Positions 39,446 to 49,411 of a DNA stretch of 64,000 nt are shown piece after piece. Location of the stretch: NCBI RefSeq assembly GCF_041053105.1, contig NZ_CP163444.1, positions 5,084,001-5,148,000 of the forward strand. The letters are read 5' to 3'. This stretch comes from Streptomyces sp. R44 (GTDB lineage Bacteria > Actinomycetota > Actinomycetes > Streptomycetales > Streptomycetaceae). The position numbers were made by a program, and so were the translations under genes. A model generated the notes under the pieces. It saw only the letters and a program-made list of their open reading frames with translations, was not told the DNA's origin and made no database searches. Position 1 is the first letter of the stretch. Every line of letters starts with the position of its first letter.

Positions 39446-40282
39446 ATGGGAATCCGCAAGTACAAGCCGACTACGCCGGGCCGCCGTGGCTCCTCCGTAG
39501 CCGACTTCGTCGAGATCACGCGGTCCACGCCGGAGAAGTCGCTGGTCCGCCCCCTGCACAGCAAGGGCGGCCGTAACAACACCGGTCGTGTGACCGTCCG
39601 TCACCAGGGCGGTGGCCACAAGCGCGCCTACCGCGTGATCGACTTCCGTCGTCACGACAAGGACGGCGTGCCGGCCAAGGTCGCTCACATCGAGTACGAC
39701 CCCAACCGCACCGCGCGCATCGCGCTCCTCCACTACGTGGACGGCGAGAAGCGCTACATCATCGCCCCCAAGGGTCTGACCCAGGGCGACCGCGTCGAGA
39801 ACGGCCCGGGCGCGGACATCAAGCCCGGCAACAACCTGGCGCTCCGCAACATCCCGGTCGGTACCACGATCCACGCGATCGAGCTCCGTCCCGGTGGCGG
39901 TGCCAAGTTCGCCCGCTCGGCCGGTGCCTCCGTGCAGCTGCTGGCGAAGGAGGGCACGATGGCCCACCTTCGTATGCCGTCCGGTGAGATCCGTCTCGTC
40001 GACGCCCGCTGCCGCGCCACCATCGGCGAGGTCGGCAACGCCGAGCAGTCGAACATCAACTGGGGCAAGGCCGGCCGTAAGCGCTGGCTTGGCGTTCGCC
40101 CGACCGTCCGCGGTGTGGCGATGAACCCGGTCGACCACCCGCACGGTGGTGGTGAGGGCAAGACCTCCGGTGGTCGCCACCCGGTCTCCCCGTGGGGTCA
40201 GAAGGAGGGTCGTACTCGTTCGCCGAAGAAGGCTTCGAACAAGTACATCGTCCGCCGCCGCAAGACGAACAAGAAGCGCTAG
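39446..40282 (+). CDS. rplB: 50S ribosomal protein L2
   Basis: 278 residues. L2 is needed for subunit association and the peptidyl transferase centre. The conserved C-terminal [19 protein letters not shown] (near 217-235) is present, including the His residues near the active centre, and the basic tail ends TNKKR. It follows rplW by 40 bp behind GAGGACTGAGA. Confidence 0.98.
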   Translation: MGIRKYKPTTPGRRGSSVADFVEITRSTPEKSLVRPLHSKGGRNNTGRVTVRHQGGGHKRAYRVIDFRRHDKDGVPAKVAHIEYDPNRTARIALLHYVDGEKRYIIAPKGLTQGDRVENGPGADIKPGNNLALRNIPVGTTIHAIELRPGGGAKFARSAGASVQLLAKEGTMAHLRMPSGEIRLVDARCRATIGEVGNAEQSNINWGKAGRKRWLGVRPTVRGVAMNPVDHPHGGGEGKTSGGRHPVSPWGQKEGRTRSPKKASNKYIVRRRKTNKKR

Positions 40283-40294
40283 GAGCGGGTTTAG

Positions 40295-40576
40295 ATGCCG
40301 CGCAGTCTCAAGAAGGGACCCTTCGTCGACGGCCACCTCGTCAAGAAGGTGGACGCCCAGAACGAAGCCGGTACCAAGAACGTCATCAAGACCTGGTCCC
40401 GTCGCTCGATGATCATCCCGGCCATGCTCGGCCACACGATCGCGGTGCACAACGGCAAGACCCACATTCCGGTGTTTGTCACCGAGTCGATGGTCGGCCA
40501 CAAGCTCGGCGAGTTCTCGCCGACGCGCACCTTCCGGGGTCACGTGAAGGACGACCGGAAGTCGAAGCGCCGCTAG
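40295..40576 (+). CDS. rpsS: 30S ribosomal protein S19
   Basis: 93 residues, [19 protein letters not shown] onward, with [16 protein letters not shown] near the C-terminus. S19 lies in the 30S head and contacts S13 and L5. It starts 12 bp after rplB. Confidence 0.98.
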   Translation: MPRSLKKGPFVDGHLVKKVDAQNEAGTKNVIKTWSRRSMIIPAMLGHTIAVHNGKTHIPVFVTESMVGHKLGEFSPTRTFRGHVKDDRKSKRR

Positions 40577-40618
40577 TAGCGGGGTGGAATGACCATGACA
40601 GACACTGGAAGGACAACC

Positions 40619-40966
40619 ATGGAAGCCAGGGCCCAGGCGCGGTACATCCGCGTCACGCCCATGAAGGCCCGCCGCGTGGTGGACCTTATCCGTGGCATGG
40701 ACGCCACGGAGGCTCAGGCGGTCCTGCGTTTCGCCCCGCAGGCCGCGAGCGTGCCCGTTGGCAAGGTGCTGGACAGCGCCATCGCCAACGCTGCACACAA
40801 CTACGACCACACCGACGCCTCTTCGCTGGTCATCAGCGAGGCGTACGTGGATGAGGGCCCGACCCTGAAGCGGTTCCGTCCGCGTGCCCAGGGCCGTGCC
40901 TACCGGATCCGTAAGCGGACCAGCCACATCACCGTGGTCGTCAGCAGCAAGGAAGGAACCCGGTAA
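40619..40966 (+). CDS. rplV: 50S ribosomal protein L22
   Basis: 115 residues starting [21 protein letters not shown]22 spans the exit tunnel with its beta-hairpin ([20 protein letters not shown]). ATG 40619 follows GGAAGGA at 40607-40613; an in-frame ATG at 40589 would add ten non-conserved residues. The stop overlaps rpsC by 1 bp (TAATG). Confidence 0.97.
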   Translation: MEARAQARYIRVTPMKARRVVDLIRGMDATEAQAVLRFAPQAASVPVGKVLDSAIANAAHNYDHTDASSLVISEAYVDEGPTLKRFRPRAQGRAYRIRKRTSHITVVVSSKEGTR

Positions 40967-41805
40967 TGGGCCAGAAGGTTAACCCGCATGGGTTCCGGCT
41001 CGGCATCACCACGGACTTCAAGTCCCGCTGGTACGCCGACAAGCTGTACAAGGACTACGTCAAGGAAGACGTCGCCATCCGTCGGATGATGACGTCCGGC
41101 ATGGAGCGCGCCGGCATCTCGAAGGTTGAGATCGAGCGCACCCGTGACCGCGTGCGGGTGGACATCCACACCGCGCGTCCCGGCATCGTCATCGGCCGCC
41201 GTGGCGCCGAGGCCGACCGCATCCGCGGCGACCTCGAGAAGCTCACGGGCAAGCAGGTCCAGCTGAACATCCTCGAGGTCAAGAACCCCGAGATGGACGC
41301 CCAGCTGGTTGCTCAGGCCGTTGCCGAGCAGCTCTCCTCCCGCGTCTCCTTCCGTCGCGCCATGCGTAAGAGCATGCAGGGCACGATGAAGGCCGGCGCC
41401 AAGGGCATCAAGATCCAGTGTGGCGGTCGTCTCGGCGGCGCCGAGATGTCCCGCTCGGAGTTCTACCGCGAGGGTCGTGTGCCGCTGCACACGCTCCGCG
41501 CGAACGTGGACTACGGCTTCTTCGAGGCCAAGACGACCTTCGGTCGCATTGGCGTCAAGGTCTGGATCTACAAGGGCGACGTCAAGAACATCGCCGAGGT
41601 CCGCGCCGAGAACGCCGCTGCCCGTGCGGGTAACCGCCCGGCCCGTGGCGCCGGCGCTGGCGACCGCCCGGCCGGCCGTGGTGGCCGCGGTGGCGAGCGT
41701 GGCGGCCGCGGCCGCAAGCCGCAGCAGTCGGCTCCGGCCGCCGAGGCCCCCAAGGCCGAGGCTGCCGCCGCTGCTCCGGCTGAGAGCACCGGAACGGAGG
41801 CCTGA
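40966..41805 (+). CDS. rpsC: 30S ribosomal protein S3 with RGG-rich tail
   Basis: 279 residues. S3 lies at the mRNA entry of the 30S head; the KH domain motif [21 protein letters not shown] is present near 78-99. Residues 220-279 form an extension with [23 protein letters not shown] and an Ala/Glu-rich end, longer than in most bacteria (about 233 residues in E. coli) but usual in Streptomyces. Start overlaps rplV. Confidence 0.97.
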   Translation: MGQKVNPHGFRLGITTDFKSRWYADKLYKDYVKEDVAIRRMMTSGMERAGISKVEIERTRDRVRVDIHTARPGIVIGRRGAEADRIRGDLEKLTGKQVQLNILEVKNPEMDAQLVAQAVAEQLSSRVSFRRAMRKSMQGTMKAGAKGIKIQCGGRLGGAEMSRSEFYREGRVPLHTLRANVDYGFFEAKTTFGRIGVKVWIYKGDVKNIAEVRAENAAARAGNRPARGAGAGDRPAGRGGRGGERGGRGRKPQQSAPAAEAPKAEAAAAAPAESTGTEA

Positions 41806-41810
41806 CCGAC

Positions 41811-42230
41811 ATGCTGATCCCCCGTAGGGTCAAGCACCGCAAGCAGCACCACCCGAAGCGCTCCGGCGCGAGCAAGGGTGGTACGCAGGTTGCGTTCGGC
41901 GAGTACGGCATTCAGGCCCTCACGCCGGCTTACGTGACCAACCGCCAGATCGAGGCGGCTCGTATCGCGATGACCCGCCACATCAAGCGTGGCGGCAAGG
42001 TCTGGATCAACATCTACCCGGACCGCCCGCTGACGAAGAAGCCCGCCGAGACCCGCATGGGTTCCGGTAAGGGTTCTCCGGAGTGGTGGATCGCGAACGT
42101 CAAGCCGGGTCGGGTGATGTTCGAACTGTCCTACCCGAACGAGAAGATCGCGCGCGAGGCCCTGACCCGTGCGGCCCACAAGCTGCCGATGAAGTGCAAG
42201 ATCGTGAAGCGCGAAGCAGGTGAGCTGTGA
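41811..42230 (+). CDS. rplP: 50S ribosomal protein L16
   Basis: 139 residues, [21 protein letters not shown] onward. L16 contacts the A-site tRNA; the conserved [21 protein letters not shown] and [16 protein letters not shown] are seen. It starts 5 bp after rpsC and overlaps rpmC by 1 bp. Confidence 0.98.
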   Translation: MLIPRRVKHRKQHHPKRSGASKGGTQVAFGEYGIQALTPAYVTNRQIEAARIAMTRHIKRGGKVWINIYPDRPLTKKPAETRMGSGKGSPEWWIANVKPGRVMFELSYPNEKIAREALTRAAHKLPMKCKIVKREAGEL

Positions 42231-42454
42231 TGTCGGCCGGTACCAAGGCGTCCGAGCTGCGCGAGCTGGGCAACGAGGAGCTTCTCAACAAGCTCCGCGA
42301 GGCCAAGGAAGAGCTGTTCAACCTCCGCTTCCAGGCGGCGACCGGTCAGCTCGAGAACCACGGTCGGCTCAAGTCCGTCCGTAAGGACATCGCCCGGATC
42401 TACACCCTGATGCGTGAGCGTGAGCTGGGCATCGAGACGGTGGAGAACGCCTGA
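42230..42454 (+). CDS. rpmC: 50S ribosomal protein L29
   Basis: 74 residues, starting [20 protein letters not shown]29 is a helical protein beside the tunnel exit; [29 protein letters not shown] is the family core (shown here as a region at about 31-59). ATG 42230 overlaps the rplP stop; the GTG one codon earlier is less likely. Its stop overlaps rpsQ by 1 bp. Confidence 0.97.
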   Translation: MSAGTKASELRELGNEELLNKLREAKEELFNLRFQAATGQLENHGRLKSVRKDIARIYTLMRERELGIETVENA

Positions 42455-42735
42455 TGAGCGAGAGCAACGTGACTGAGAAGACCGAGCGCAACGCTCGCAA
42501 GGTCCGCGAGGGCCTGGTCGTCAGCGACAAGATGGACAAGACCGTCGTCGTCGCTGTCGAGGACCGCGTCAAGCACGCGCTGTACGGCAAGGTCATCCGC
42601 CGTACGAACAAGCTCAAGGCTCACGACGAGCAGAACGCTGCCGGCATCGGCGACCGCGTCCTCCTGATGGAGACCCGGAAGCTGTCGTCGACGAAGCACT
42701 GGCGCGTCGTCGAGATCCTCGAGAAGGCCAAGTAA
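42454..42735 (+). CDS. rpsQ: 30S ribosomal protein S17
   Basis: 93 residues with an N-terminal extension ([16 protein letters not shown]) before the OB-fold core ([20 protein letters not shown]) and [21 protein letters not shown] at the end. S17 binds 16S rRNA early in 30S assembly. Three hairpins fill the 129-bp gap to rplN. Confidence 0.97.
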   Translation: MSESNVTEKTERNARKVREGLVVSDKMDKTVVVAVEDRVKHALYGKVIRRTNKLKAHDEQNAAGIGDRVLLMETRKLSSTKHWRVVEILEKAK

Positions 42736-42835
42736 GGAATTTCCCGCAAGGGAAATCCAACTGTTCAGCCTGAGGGGTGTCCCTCAGGTCAGTTCCGCCA
42801 GGCTCGGCCGGGGCTTCCTCGTGAAGCCCCGGCCG
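42736..42835 (+). promoter_or_regulatory. three consecutive RNA hairpins between rpsQ and rplN
   Basis: Hairpin 1 42736-42758 (GGAATTTCCC / GGGAAATCC, loop GCAA); hairpin 2 42769-42788 (CCTGAGGG / CCCTCAGG, loop GTGT); hairpin 3 42805-42835 (13-bp perfect stem CGGCCGGGGCTTC / GAAGCCCCGGCCG). No T tract follows, so these are more likely processing or translational control elements than terminators. Confidence 0.7.
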
Positions 42836-42864
42836 GGAACCGGCAGACAAATCAGGAGATAGAC

Positions 42865-43233
42865 GTGATCCAGCAGGAGTCGCGACTGCGTGTCGCCGAC
42901 AACACTGGTGCCAAGGAGATCCTTTGCATCCGTGTTCTCGGTGGCTCGGGTCGCCGCTACGCGGGCATCGGTGACGTCATCGTCGCCACCGTCAAGGACG
43001 CGATCCCCGGTGGCAACGTGAAGAAGGGTGACGTCGTCAAGGCGGTCATCGTTCGCACCGTCAAGGAGCGCCGCCGCCAGGACGGCTCGTACATCCGCTT
43101 CGACGAGAACGCCGCTGTCATTCTCAAGAACGACGGCGACCCTCGTGGCACCCGTATCTTCGGCCCGGTCGGCCGTGAGCTGCGCGAGAAGAAGTTCATG
43201 AAGATCATCTCGCTCGCGCCGGAGGTGCTGTAA
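42865..43233 (+). CDS. rplN: 50S ribosomal protein L14
   Basis: 122 residues from GTG 42865 ([19 protein letters not shown]) behind CAGGAGATA. L14 lies at the subunit interface and is the site where RsfS binds. The [22 protein letters not shown] segment is near residues 88-109. First gene after the hairpin region, conventionally the start of the spc operon. Confidence 0.98.
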   Translation: MIQQESRLRVADNTGAKEILCIRVLGGSGRRYAGIGDVIVATVKDAIPGGNVKKGDVVKAVIVRTVKERRRQDGSYIRFDENAAVILKNDGDPRGTRIFGPVGRELREKKFMKIISLAPEVL

Positions 43234-43235
43234 GC

Positions 43236-43547
43236 ATGAAGATCAAGAAGGGCGACCTGGTCCAGGTCATCACCGGTAAGGACAAGGGCAAGCAGGGCAA
43301 GGTCATCACGGCCTTCCCCCGCGAGAACCGCGTCCTCGTCGAGGGTGTCAACCGGGTCAAGAAGCACACCAAGGCCGGCCCGTCGCAGGCCGGTGGCATC
43401 GTCACGACCGAGGCTCCGGTCCACGTCTCCAACGTCCAGCTGGTCGTGGAGAAGGACGGCAAGAAGGTCGTCACGCGTGTCGGTTTCCGCTTCGACGACG
43501 AGGGCAACAAGATCCGCGTTGCCAAGCGGACGGGTGAGGACATCTGA
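43236..43547 (+). CDS. rplX: 50S ribosomal protein L24
   Basis: 103 residues with the KOW motif [20 protein letters not shown] near the start. L24 initiates 50S assembly and lies near the tunnel exit. Starts 2 bp after rplN and overlaps rplE by 1 bp. Confidence 0.97.
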   Translation: MKIKKGDLVQVITGKDKGKQGKVITAFPRENRVLVEGVNRVKKHTKAGPSQAGGIVTTEAPVHVSNVQLVVEKDGKKVVTRVGFRFDDEGNKIRVAKRTGEDI

Positions 43548-44101
43548 TGGCTACCACCACTCCGCGTCTCAAGACGAAGTACCGCGAGGAGATCGCGGGC
43601 AAGCTGCGTGAGGAGTTCTCCTACGAGAACGTCATGCAGATCCCCGGCCTCGTGAAGATCGTGGTCAACATGGGTGTCGGCGACGCCGCCCGTGACTCGA
43701 AGCTCATGGACGGTGCCGTCCGTGACCTCACCACGATCACCGGCCAGAAGCCGGCCATCACCAAGGCTCGCAAGTCCATCGCGCAGTTCAAGCTGCGTGA
43801 GGGCCAGCCGATCGGTGCGCACGTCACCCTCCGTGGCGACCGCATGTGGGAGTTCCTGGACCGCACCCTGTCGCTCGCGCTCCCGCGCATCCGCGACTTC
43901 CGTGGTCTGTCCCCCAAGCAGTTCGACGGGCGTGGCAACTACACCTTCGGTCTCACGGAGCAGGTCATGTTCCACGAGATCGACCAGGACAAGATCGACC
44001 GTGTCCGGGGTATGGACATCACCGTGGTGACCACGGCGACCAACGACGACGAGGGCCGTGCCCTTCTGCGTCACCTCGGCTTCCCGTTCAAGGAGGCGTA
44101 A
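43547..44101 (+). CDS. rplE: 50S ribosomal protein L5
   Basis: 184 residues. L5 binds 5S rRNA and contacts the P-site tRNA. Conserved [20 protein letters not shown] and [26 protein letters not shown] are visible, with [16 protein letters not shown] later. Overlaps rplX by 1 bp; rpsN follows after 5 bp. Confidence 0.98.
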   Translation: MATTTPRLKTKYREEIAGKLREEFSYENVMQIPGLVKIVVNMGVGDAARDSKLMDGAVRDLTTITGQKPAITKARKSIAQFKLREGQPIGAHVTLRGDRMWEFLDRTLSLALPRIRDFRGLSPKQFDGRGNYTFGLTEQVMFHEIDQDKIDRVRGMDITVVTTATNDDEGRALLRHLGFPFKEA

Positions 44102-44106
44102 GCGAG

Positions 44107-44292
44107 ATGGCGAAGAAGGCTCTCATCGCGAAGGCTGCCCGCAAGCCCAAGTTCGGCGTGCGTGGCTACACGCGCTGCCAGCGCTGTGGTCGTCCCCACT
44201 CCGTGTACCGCAAGTTCGGCCTGTGCCGCGTGTGCCTCCGTGAGATGGCTCACCGTGGCGAGCTGCCGGGCGTGACCAAGAGCTCCTGGTAA
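44107..44292 (+). CDS. rpsN: 30S ribosomal protein S14 type Z
   Basis: 61 residues, [19 protein letters not shown] then [20 protein letters not shown]. The two CxxC pairs bind zinc, so this is the short zinc-containing form of S14. It lies between rplE and rpsH as usual. Streptomyces also carry a zinc-free paralogue elsewhere, not seen here. Confidence 0.98.
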   Translation: MAKKALIAKAARKPKFGVRGYTRCQRCGRPHSVYRKFGLCRVCLREMAHRGELPGVTKSSW

Positions 44293-44500
44293 TCCCCTAG
44301 TTGGGATGACCGGAGTCTCTCGGTAAGCACTGGGTCGGCGGATGCCTGCCCCCGCATGCCTTAGGCTTGTGGGGTTGGGCGTCCGCCGCCCGTACGACTT
44401 ACTACGCCGTAGGTCCCCGCGCCGCACCCGTCCCGCCCCTGTGTGGGGAGAGGGATGGCGCATACAGGAAACCCCGGCGAGAGAGGCCGAAGGCCAATTC
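44293..44500 (+). promoter_or_regulatory. 208-bp gap before rpsH, possible internal promoter
   Basis: No gene is supportable. There is a possible -10 (TAGGCT at 44363-44368) without a convincing -35, and G+C-rich dyads near 44375-44395. The length is unusual inside the spc operon, where most spacers are under 50 bp, so a secondary promoter or leader is likely. Confidence 0.35.
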
Positions 44501-44899
44501 ATGACCATGACTGATCCGATCGCGGACATGCTGACTCGTCTGCGTAACGCGAACTCGGCATACCACGACTCCGTGACGATGCCGCACAGCAAGATCAAGT
44601 CTCACATCGCGGAAATCCTCCAGCAGGAGGGCTTCATCACGGGCTGGAAGGTCGAGGACGCCGAGGTCGGCAAGAACCTCGTCCTCGAGCTCAAGTTCGG
44701 TCCGAACCGTGAGCGCTCCATCGCGGGCATCAAGCGGATCTCGAAGCCCGGTCTCCGGGTTTACGCGAAGTCCACCAACCTGCCGAAGGTCCTCGGCGGC
44801 CTGGGCGTGGCGATCATCTCCACGTCCCACGGTCTCCTGACCGGCCAGCAGGCAGGCAAGAAGGGCGTAGGTGGGGAAGTCCTCGCCTACGTCTGGTAG
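44501..44899 (+). CDS. rpsH: 30S ribosomal protein S8
   Basis: 132 residues starting [22 protein letters not shown]8 binds helix 21 of 16S rRNA and in E. coli represses the spc operon. The C-terminal [27 protein letters not shown] is family-typical. ATG 44501 lies 8 nt after GAAGG; ATG 44507 would lose two residues. A longer frame from 44342 runs through the spacer. Confidence 0.97.
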   Translation: MTMTDPIADMLTRLRNANSAYHDSVTMPHSKIKSHIAEILQQEGFITGWKVEDAEVGKNLVLELKFGPNRERSIAGIKRISKPGLRVYAKSTNLPKVLGGLGVAIISTSHGLLTGQQAGKKGVGGEVLAYVW

Positions 44900-44920
44900 T
44901 CGGGAACGGAGGAATAGCTA

Positions 44921-45460
44921 ATGTCGCGTATTGGCAAGCTGCCTATCCAGGTTCCCGCCGGCGTGGACGTCACCATCGATGGCCGCACGGTCACGGTCAA
45001 GGGTTCCAAGGGCACCCTGAGCCACACCGTCGCCGCCCCGATCGAGATCGTTAAGGGCGAGGATGGCGTGCTCAACGTCAACCGTCCGAACGACGAGCGT
45101 CAGAACAAGGCCCTGCACGGCCTGTCCCGCACGCTGGTGGCCAACATGATCACCGGTGTGACCCAGGGTTACGTGAAGGCGCTCGAGATCAGCGGTGTCG
45201 GTTACCGCGTGGCCGCGAAGGGCTCCGCTCTGGAGTTCCAGCTCGGCTACAGCCACCCGATCCTGATCGAGGCGCCCGAGGGCATCTCGTTCAAGGTCGA
45301 GTCGCCGACCAAGTTCTCGGTCGAGGGCATCGACAAGCAGAAGGTCGGCGAGGTCGCGGCGAACATCCGCAAGCTGCGGAAGCCCGACCCGTACAAGGCC
45401 AAGGGCGTCAAGTACGCCGGCGAGGTCATCCGCCGCAAGGTCGGAAAGGCTGGTAAGTAA
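44921..45460 (+). CDS. rplF: 50S ribosomal protein L6
   Basis: 179 residues, [19 protein letters not shown] onward, two alpha/beta repeats, ending [21 protein letters not shown]6 lies near the sarcin-ricin loop and the factor-binding site. 21 bp after rpsH; 3 bp before rplR. Confidence 0.98.
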   Translation: MSRIGKLPIQVPAGVDVTIDGRTVTVKGSKGTLSHTVAAPIEIVKGEDGVLNVNRPNDERQNKALHGLSRTLVANMITGVTQGYVKALEISGVGYRVAAKGSALEFQLGYSHPILIEAPEGISFKVESPTKFSVEGIDKQKVGEVAANIRKLRKPDPYKAKGVKYAGEVIRRKVGKAGK

Positions 45461-45463
45461 GCC

Positions 45464-45847
45464 ATGGCATACGGTGTGAAGATCGCCAAGGGCGACGCTT
45501 ACAAGCGTGCGGCCAAGGCTCGCCGCCACATCCGCATCCGCAAGAACGTGTCGGGTACGGCGGAGCGTCCGCGCCTCGTCGTGACGCGTTCCAACCGTGG
45601 CATCACCGCTCAGGTCATCGACGACCTCAAGGGTCACACCCTTGCGTCTGCGTCGAACCTGGACGCGTCGATCCGCGGTGGCGAGGGTGACAAGTCCGCG
45701 CAGGCCAAGCAGGTCGGTGCTCTTGTCGCTGAGCGCGCCAAGGCCGCCGGTGTCGAGGCCGTCGTGTTCGACCGTGGTGGCAACAGGTACGCCGGGCGCA
45801 TTGCCGCTCTGGCTGACGCCGCCCGCGAAGCCGGGCTGAAGTTCTAA
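45464..45847 (+). CDS. rplR: 50S ribosomal protein L18
   Basis: 127 residues. L18 binds 5S rRNA. The [20 protein letters not shown] region and C-terminal [28 protein letters not shown] are typical. Starts 3 bp after rplF. Confidence 0.98.
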   Translation: MAYGVKIAKGDAYKRAAKARRHIRIRKNVSGTAERPRLVVTRSNRGITAQVIDDLKGHTLASASNLDASIRGGEGDKSAQAKQVGALVAERAKAAGVEAVVFDRGGNRYAGRIAALADAAREAGLKF

Positions 45848-45892
45848 GCCCCGGTTCCGGGACTAACGGACGTAACAGAGAGAGGTAATCCA

Positions 45893-46495
45893 ATGGCTGG
45901 ACCCCAGCGCCGCGGAAGCGGTGCCGGTGGCGGCGAGCGGCGGGACCGGAAGGGTCGCGACGGTGGCGCTGCCGCCGAGAAGACCGCGTACGTTGAGCGC
46001 GTTGTCGCGATCAACCGCGTCGCCAAGGTTGTCAAGGGTGGTCGTCGCTTCAGCTTCACCGCGCTCGTCGTGGTGGGTGACGGTGACGGCACCGTAGGTG
46101 TCGGTTACGGCAAGGCCAAGGAAGTTCCCGCGGCCATCGCCAAGGGCGTCGAGGAAGCCAAGAAGAACTTCTTCAAGGTTCCCCGCATCCAGGGCACCAT
46201 CCCTCACCCGATCCAGGGCGAGAAGGCCGCGGGCGTCGTCCTGCTCAAGCCGGCTTCCCCCGGTACCGGTGTTATCGCCGGTGGCCCGGTGCGCGCCGTG
46301 CTCGAGTGCGCCGGCGTTCACGACATCCTGTCGAAGTCGCTCGGCTCCGACAACGCGATCAACATCGTGCACGCGACCGTGGAGGCCCTCAAGGGCCTGC
46401 AGCGTCCCGAGGAGATCGCGGCTCGCCGTGGTCTGCCCCTCGAGGACGTCGCTCCCGCGGCTCTGCTCCGTGCGCGTGCTGGGGCGGGTGCGTAA
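45893..46495 (+). CDS. rpsE: 30S ribosomal protein S5
   Basis: 200 residues. S5 is involved in decoding accuracy and mRNA helicase activity. A Gly/Arg-rich N-terminal extension ([21 protein letters not shown]) precedes the core ([21 protein letters not shown]), and [19 protein letters not shown] lies near the C-terminus. Overlaps rpmD by 1 bp (TAATG). Confidence 0.98.
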   Translation: MAGPQRRGSGAGGGERRDRKGRDGGAAAEKTAYVERVVAINRVAKVVKGGRRFSFTALVVVGDGDGTVGVGYGKAKEVPAAIAKGVEEAKKNFFKVPRIQGTIPHPIQGEKAAGVVLLKPASPGTGVIAGGPVRAVLECAGVHDILSKSLGSDNAINIVHATVEALKGLQRPEEIAARRGLPLEDVAPAALLRARAGAGA

Positions 46496-46677
46496 TGGCT
46501 CGCCTCAAGGTCACGCAGACGAAGTCGTACATCGGCAGCAAGCAGAACCACCGCGACACCCTGCGTTCCCTGGGCCTCAAGCGCCTGGGTGACGTGGTTG
46601 TCAAGGAGGACCGCCCCGAGTTCCGCGGAATGGTGCACACCGTCCGCCACCTCGTGACGGTCGAGGAGGTTGACTGA
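46495..46677 (+). CDS. rpmD: 50S ribosomal protein L30
   Basis: 60 residues, [20 protein letters not shown] then [17 protein letters not shown] and [16 protein letters not shown]30 lies at the 50S central protuberance side. Start overlaps rpsE; rplO follows 1 bp after the stop. Confidence 0.97.
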   Translation: MARLKVTQTKSYIGSKQNHRDTLRSLGLKRLGDVVVKEDRPEFRGMVHTVRHLVTVEEVD

Positions 46678-46678
46678 C

Positions 46679-47134
46679 ATGGCGGAGACCAACCCGCTGA
46701 AGGCCCACAACCTCCGTCCCGCCCCGGGCGCCAAGACCGCCAAGACCCGTGTGGGTCGTGGTGAGGCGTCCAAGGGTAAGACGGCCGGTCGTGGTACGAA
46801 GGGTACGAAGGCCCGTTACCAGGTTCCGGAGCGCTTCGAGGGTGGCCAGATGCCCCTCCACATGCGTCTTCCGAAGCTGAAGGGCTTCAAGAACCCCTTC
46901 CGCACCGAGTTCCAGGTTGTGAACCTGGACAAGCTCGGCGCTCTCTACCCCGAGGGTGGAGAGGTCACGGTGGCCGACCTGGTCGCCAAGGGCGCGGTTC
47001 GCAAGAACCAGCTCGTCAAGGTGCTCGGCACCGGCGAGATCACCGTGGCGCTGCAGGTTTCGGTTGACGCCGTCTCCGGCTCCGCCAAGGAGAAGATCGT
47101 CGCCGCCGGCGGCACCGTCACCGAGCTCGTCTAA
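46679..47134 (+). CDS. rplO: 50S ribosomal protein L15
   Basis: 151 residues, [19 protein letters not shown] then the Gly-rich [21 protein letters not shown] tunnel-side extension and a C-terminal globular domain. L15 assembles late into the 50S. It ends the S10-spc gene run; a terminator separates it from secY. Confidence 0.97.
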   Translation: MAETNPLKAHNLRPAPGAKTAKTRVGRGEASKGKTAGRGTKGTKARYQVPERFEGGQMPLHMRLPKLKGFKNPFRTEFQVVNLDKLGALYPEGGEVTVADLVAKGAVRKNQLVKVLGTGEITVALQVSVDAVSGSAKEKIVAAGGTVTELV

Positions 47135-47158
47135 GACGACTCGATGGCTTGAACATCC

Positions 47159-47194
47159 GATCGGGGATGCCTCTCAAAAGGGGCATCCCCGATT
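47159..47194 (+). terminator. terminator between rplO and secY
   Basis: ATCGGGGATGCC / GGCATCCCCGAT stem with a 10-nt loop, then TTGG. In many bacteria secY is co-transcribed with rplO; here termination or attenuation is predicted. The 153 bp from the hairpin to secY should contain a promoter; possible -10 elements are TAAGGT (47224) and TAGGCT (47243), without a clear -35. Confidence 0.75.
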
Positions 47195-47347
47195 GGTCGT
47201 TCCTAGGGGGGCACGGTCGCCGGTAAGGTGGCGTGCACCGTCTAGGCTCCGTGCGGTATGCCCGCACGGAATTGATGACCGATACCCAATCGTCGAACCT
47301 CAAGACCGTCACCCTTGACGCATAGCGCGGGGGTCGCAGGAGGCACC

Positions 47348-48667
47348 GTGCTCACCGCGTTCGCCCGGGCGTTCAAGACGCCCGACCTGCGCAAGAAGCT
47401 GCTCTTCACGCTCGCCATCATCGTGCTGTACCGCCTCGGGGCCCACATCCCGGTGCCCGGCGTCAGCTACGAGGCCGTCCAGCAGTGTGTCAAGCAGGCC
47501 AGCGAGGGCAACAACAGCCTGTTCGGCCTGGTCAACATGTTCAGTGGCGGAGCGCTGCTGCAGATCACCATCTTCGCGCTCGGCATCATGCCGTACATCA
47601 CGGCGAGCATCATCCTGCAGCTGCTGACCGTCGTGATCCCGCGCCTCGAAGCCCTCAAGAAGGAGGGTCAGGCCGGTACTGCCAAGATCACGCAGTACAC
47701 CCGGTACCTGACCGTGGCTCTCGCCATCCTCCAGGGCACCGGTCTCGTCGCGACCGCCAAGAGCGGTGCGCTCTTCAGCGGCTGCATCGTCGCCGACCAG
47801 GTCGTGCCGAACCAGTCGATCTTCACCATCGCCACCATGGTCATCACGATGACCGCGGGCACCTGCATCGTCATGTGGCTCGGTGAGCTGATCACCGACC
47901 GCGGCATCGGCAACGGCATGTCGATCCTGATGTTCATCTCGATCGCCGCCGGCTTCCCGGGCGCCCTGTGGGCCATCAAGGAGAGCGGCAAGCTCGCCAA
48001 GGGCTGGATCGAGTTCGGCACCGTCATCCTCATCGGCTTCGTGATGGTGGCCCTCGTCGTCTTCGTCGAGCAGGCCCAGCGACGCATCCCGGTCCAGTAC
48101 GCGAAGCGGATGATCGGCCGCAGGTCGTACGGCGGTACGTCCACTTACATCCCGTTGAAGGTGAACCAGGCGGGTGTGATTCCTGTCATCTTCGCGTCGT
48201 CGCTGCTCTACATCCCGGCCTTGATCGCGCAGTTCTCGAACTCCACCGCAGGGTGGAAGACCTGGATCGAAGCCCACTTCGTCAAGGGTGACCACCCCTA
48301 CTACATCGCCGCGTACTTCCTTCTGATCGTGTTCTTCGCCTTCTTCTACGTGGCGATCTCGTTCAACCCCGAGGAAGTCGCGGACAACATGAAGAAGTAT
48401 GGTGGCTTCATCCCGGGTATCCGGGCTGGTCGACCTACTGCCGAGTATCTGAGCTACGTGCTCAACCGGATCACTTGGCCGGGCTCGCTGTACTTGGGTC
48501 TGATCGCTCTTGTGCCGACGATGGCGTTGGCAGGCTTCGGTGGCGCCAATGCCAACTTCCCCTTCGGTGGGACGAGCATCCTCATCATCGTGGGTGTGGG
48601 GCTGGAGACCGTGAAGCAGATCGAGAGCCAGCTCCAGCAGCGCAATTACGAAGGGTTCCTCCGCTGA
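47348..48667 (+). CDS. secY: preprotein translocase subunit SecY
   Basis: 439 residues from GTG 47348 behind AGGAGG. SecY is the protein-conducting channel of the Sec translocon. Ten hydrophobic segments are expected and visible, including KLLFTLAIIVLYRLGAHIPVPG at the start, FSGGALLQITIFALGIMPYITASIILQLL (plug/TM2 region), and GTSILIIVGVGLETVKQIESQL near the end. The upstream in-frame ATG at 47315 lacks a site. Stop overlaps adk by 1 bp. Confidence 0.98.
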   Translation: MLTAFARAFKTPDLRKKLLFTLAIIVLYRLGAHIPVPGVSYEAVQQCVKQASEGNNSLFGLVNMFSGGALLQITIFALGIMPYITASIILQLLTVVIPRLEALKKEGQAGTAKITQYTRYLTVALAILQGTGLVATAKSGALFSGCIVADQVVPNQSIFTIATMVITMTAGTCIVMWLGELITDRGIGNGMSILMFISIAAGFPGALWAIKESGKLAKGWIEFGTVILIGFVMVALVVFVEQAQRRIPVQYAKRMIGRRSYGGTSTYIPLKVNQAGVIPVIFASSLLYIPALIAQFSNSTAGWKTWIEAHFVKGDHPYYIAAYFLLIVFFAFFYVAISFNPEEVADNMKKYGGFIPGIRAGRPTAEYLSYVLNRITWPGSLYLGLIALVPTMALAGFGGANANFPFGGTSILIIVGVGLETVKQIESQLQQRNYEGFLR

Positions 48668-49314
48668 TGCGAATCGTCCTCGTCGGACCGCCCGGTGCGG
48701 GCAAGGGCACGCAGGCCGCGTACCTCGCCAAGAACCTGGGCATCCCGCACATCTCTACGGGCGACCTGTTCCGTGCCAACATCTCGCAGGGCACGCCGCT
48801 GGGCGTAGAGGCGCAGTCGTACATGAAGGCCGGCCAGCTGGTGCCGGACTCCGTGACGATCGGGATGGCCGAGGACCGCATGCGCCAGGCGGACGCCGAG
48901 GGCGGCTTCCTGCTCGACGGGTTCCCGCGGAACGTGGCCCAGGCCGAGGCTCTGGACGCCTTCCTGAAGGCCGACGGCATCGAGCTGGACGCGGTCCTGG
49001 ACCTCGAGGTCCCCGAGGACGAGGTCGTGAAGCGGATCGCGGGTCGCCGCATCTGCCGCAACGACTCCTCGCACGTGTTCCACGTGACGTACAACGCTCC
49101 GAAGACCGAGGGCGTCTGCGACGCCTGCGGCGGCGAGCTGTACCAGCGCGAGGACGACACGGAGGAGACCGTCCGCAAGCGTCTGGCGGTCTACCACACC
49201 GAGACCGAGCCGATCATCGACTACTACCGGGAGCAGAACCTGGTGGAGACGATCCTGGCGCTCGGCAAGGTGGACGAGGTCACCGCCAAGGCGATGGAAG
49301 CACTCAAGAAGTAA
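48667..49314 (+). CDS. adk: adenylate kinase
   Basis: 215 residues, long form. It catalyses ATP + AMP = 2 ADP. P-loop GPPGAGKGTQ at 7-16; ISTGDLFRANI and DGFPRNVAQAEAL bind AMP; LID domain with RICRNDSSHVFHV and VCDACGGEL. The LID has only three of the four cysteines of a zinc-type LID in the usual places (C-x2-D then C-x2-C), so metal binding is uncertain. Start overlaps secY (TGATG). Confidence 0.97.
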   Translation: MRIVLVGPPGAGKGTQAAYLAKNLGIPHISTGDLFRANISQGTPLGVEAQSYMKAGQLVPDSVTIGMAEDRMRQADAEGGFLLDGFPRNVAQAEALDAFLKADGIELDAVLDLEVPEDEVVKRIAGRRICRNDSSHVFHVTYNAPKTEGVCDACGGELYQREDDTEETVRKRLAVYHTETEPIIDYYREQNLVETILALGKVDEVTAKAMEALKK

Positions 49315-49411
49315 CCCCTGGTTCGTGCGATACGGCCGCGGTGCCCCTCGGGGGCGTCGCGGCCGTATCGTTGTTCTGTTCCCCGTACTCGATGGAAAGG
49401 CCGCGGCCACG

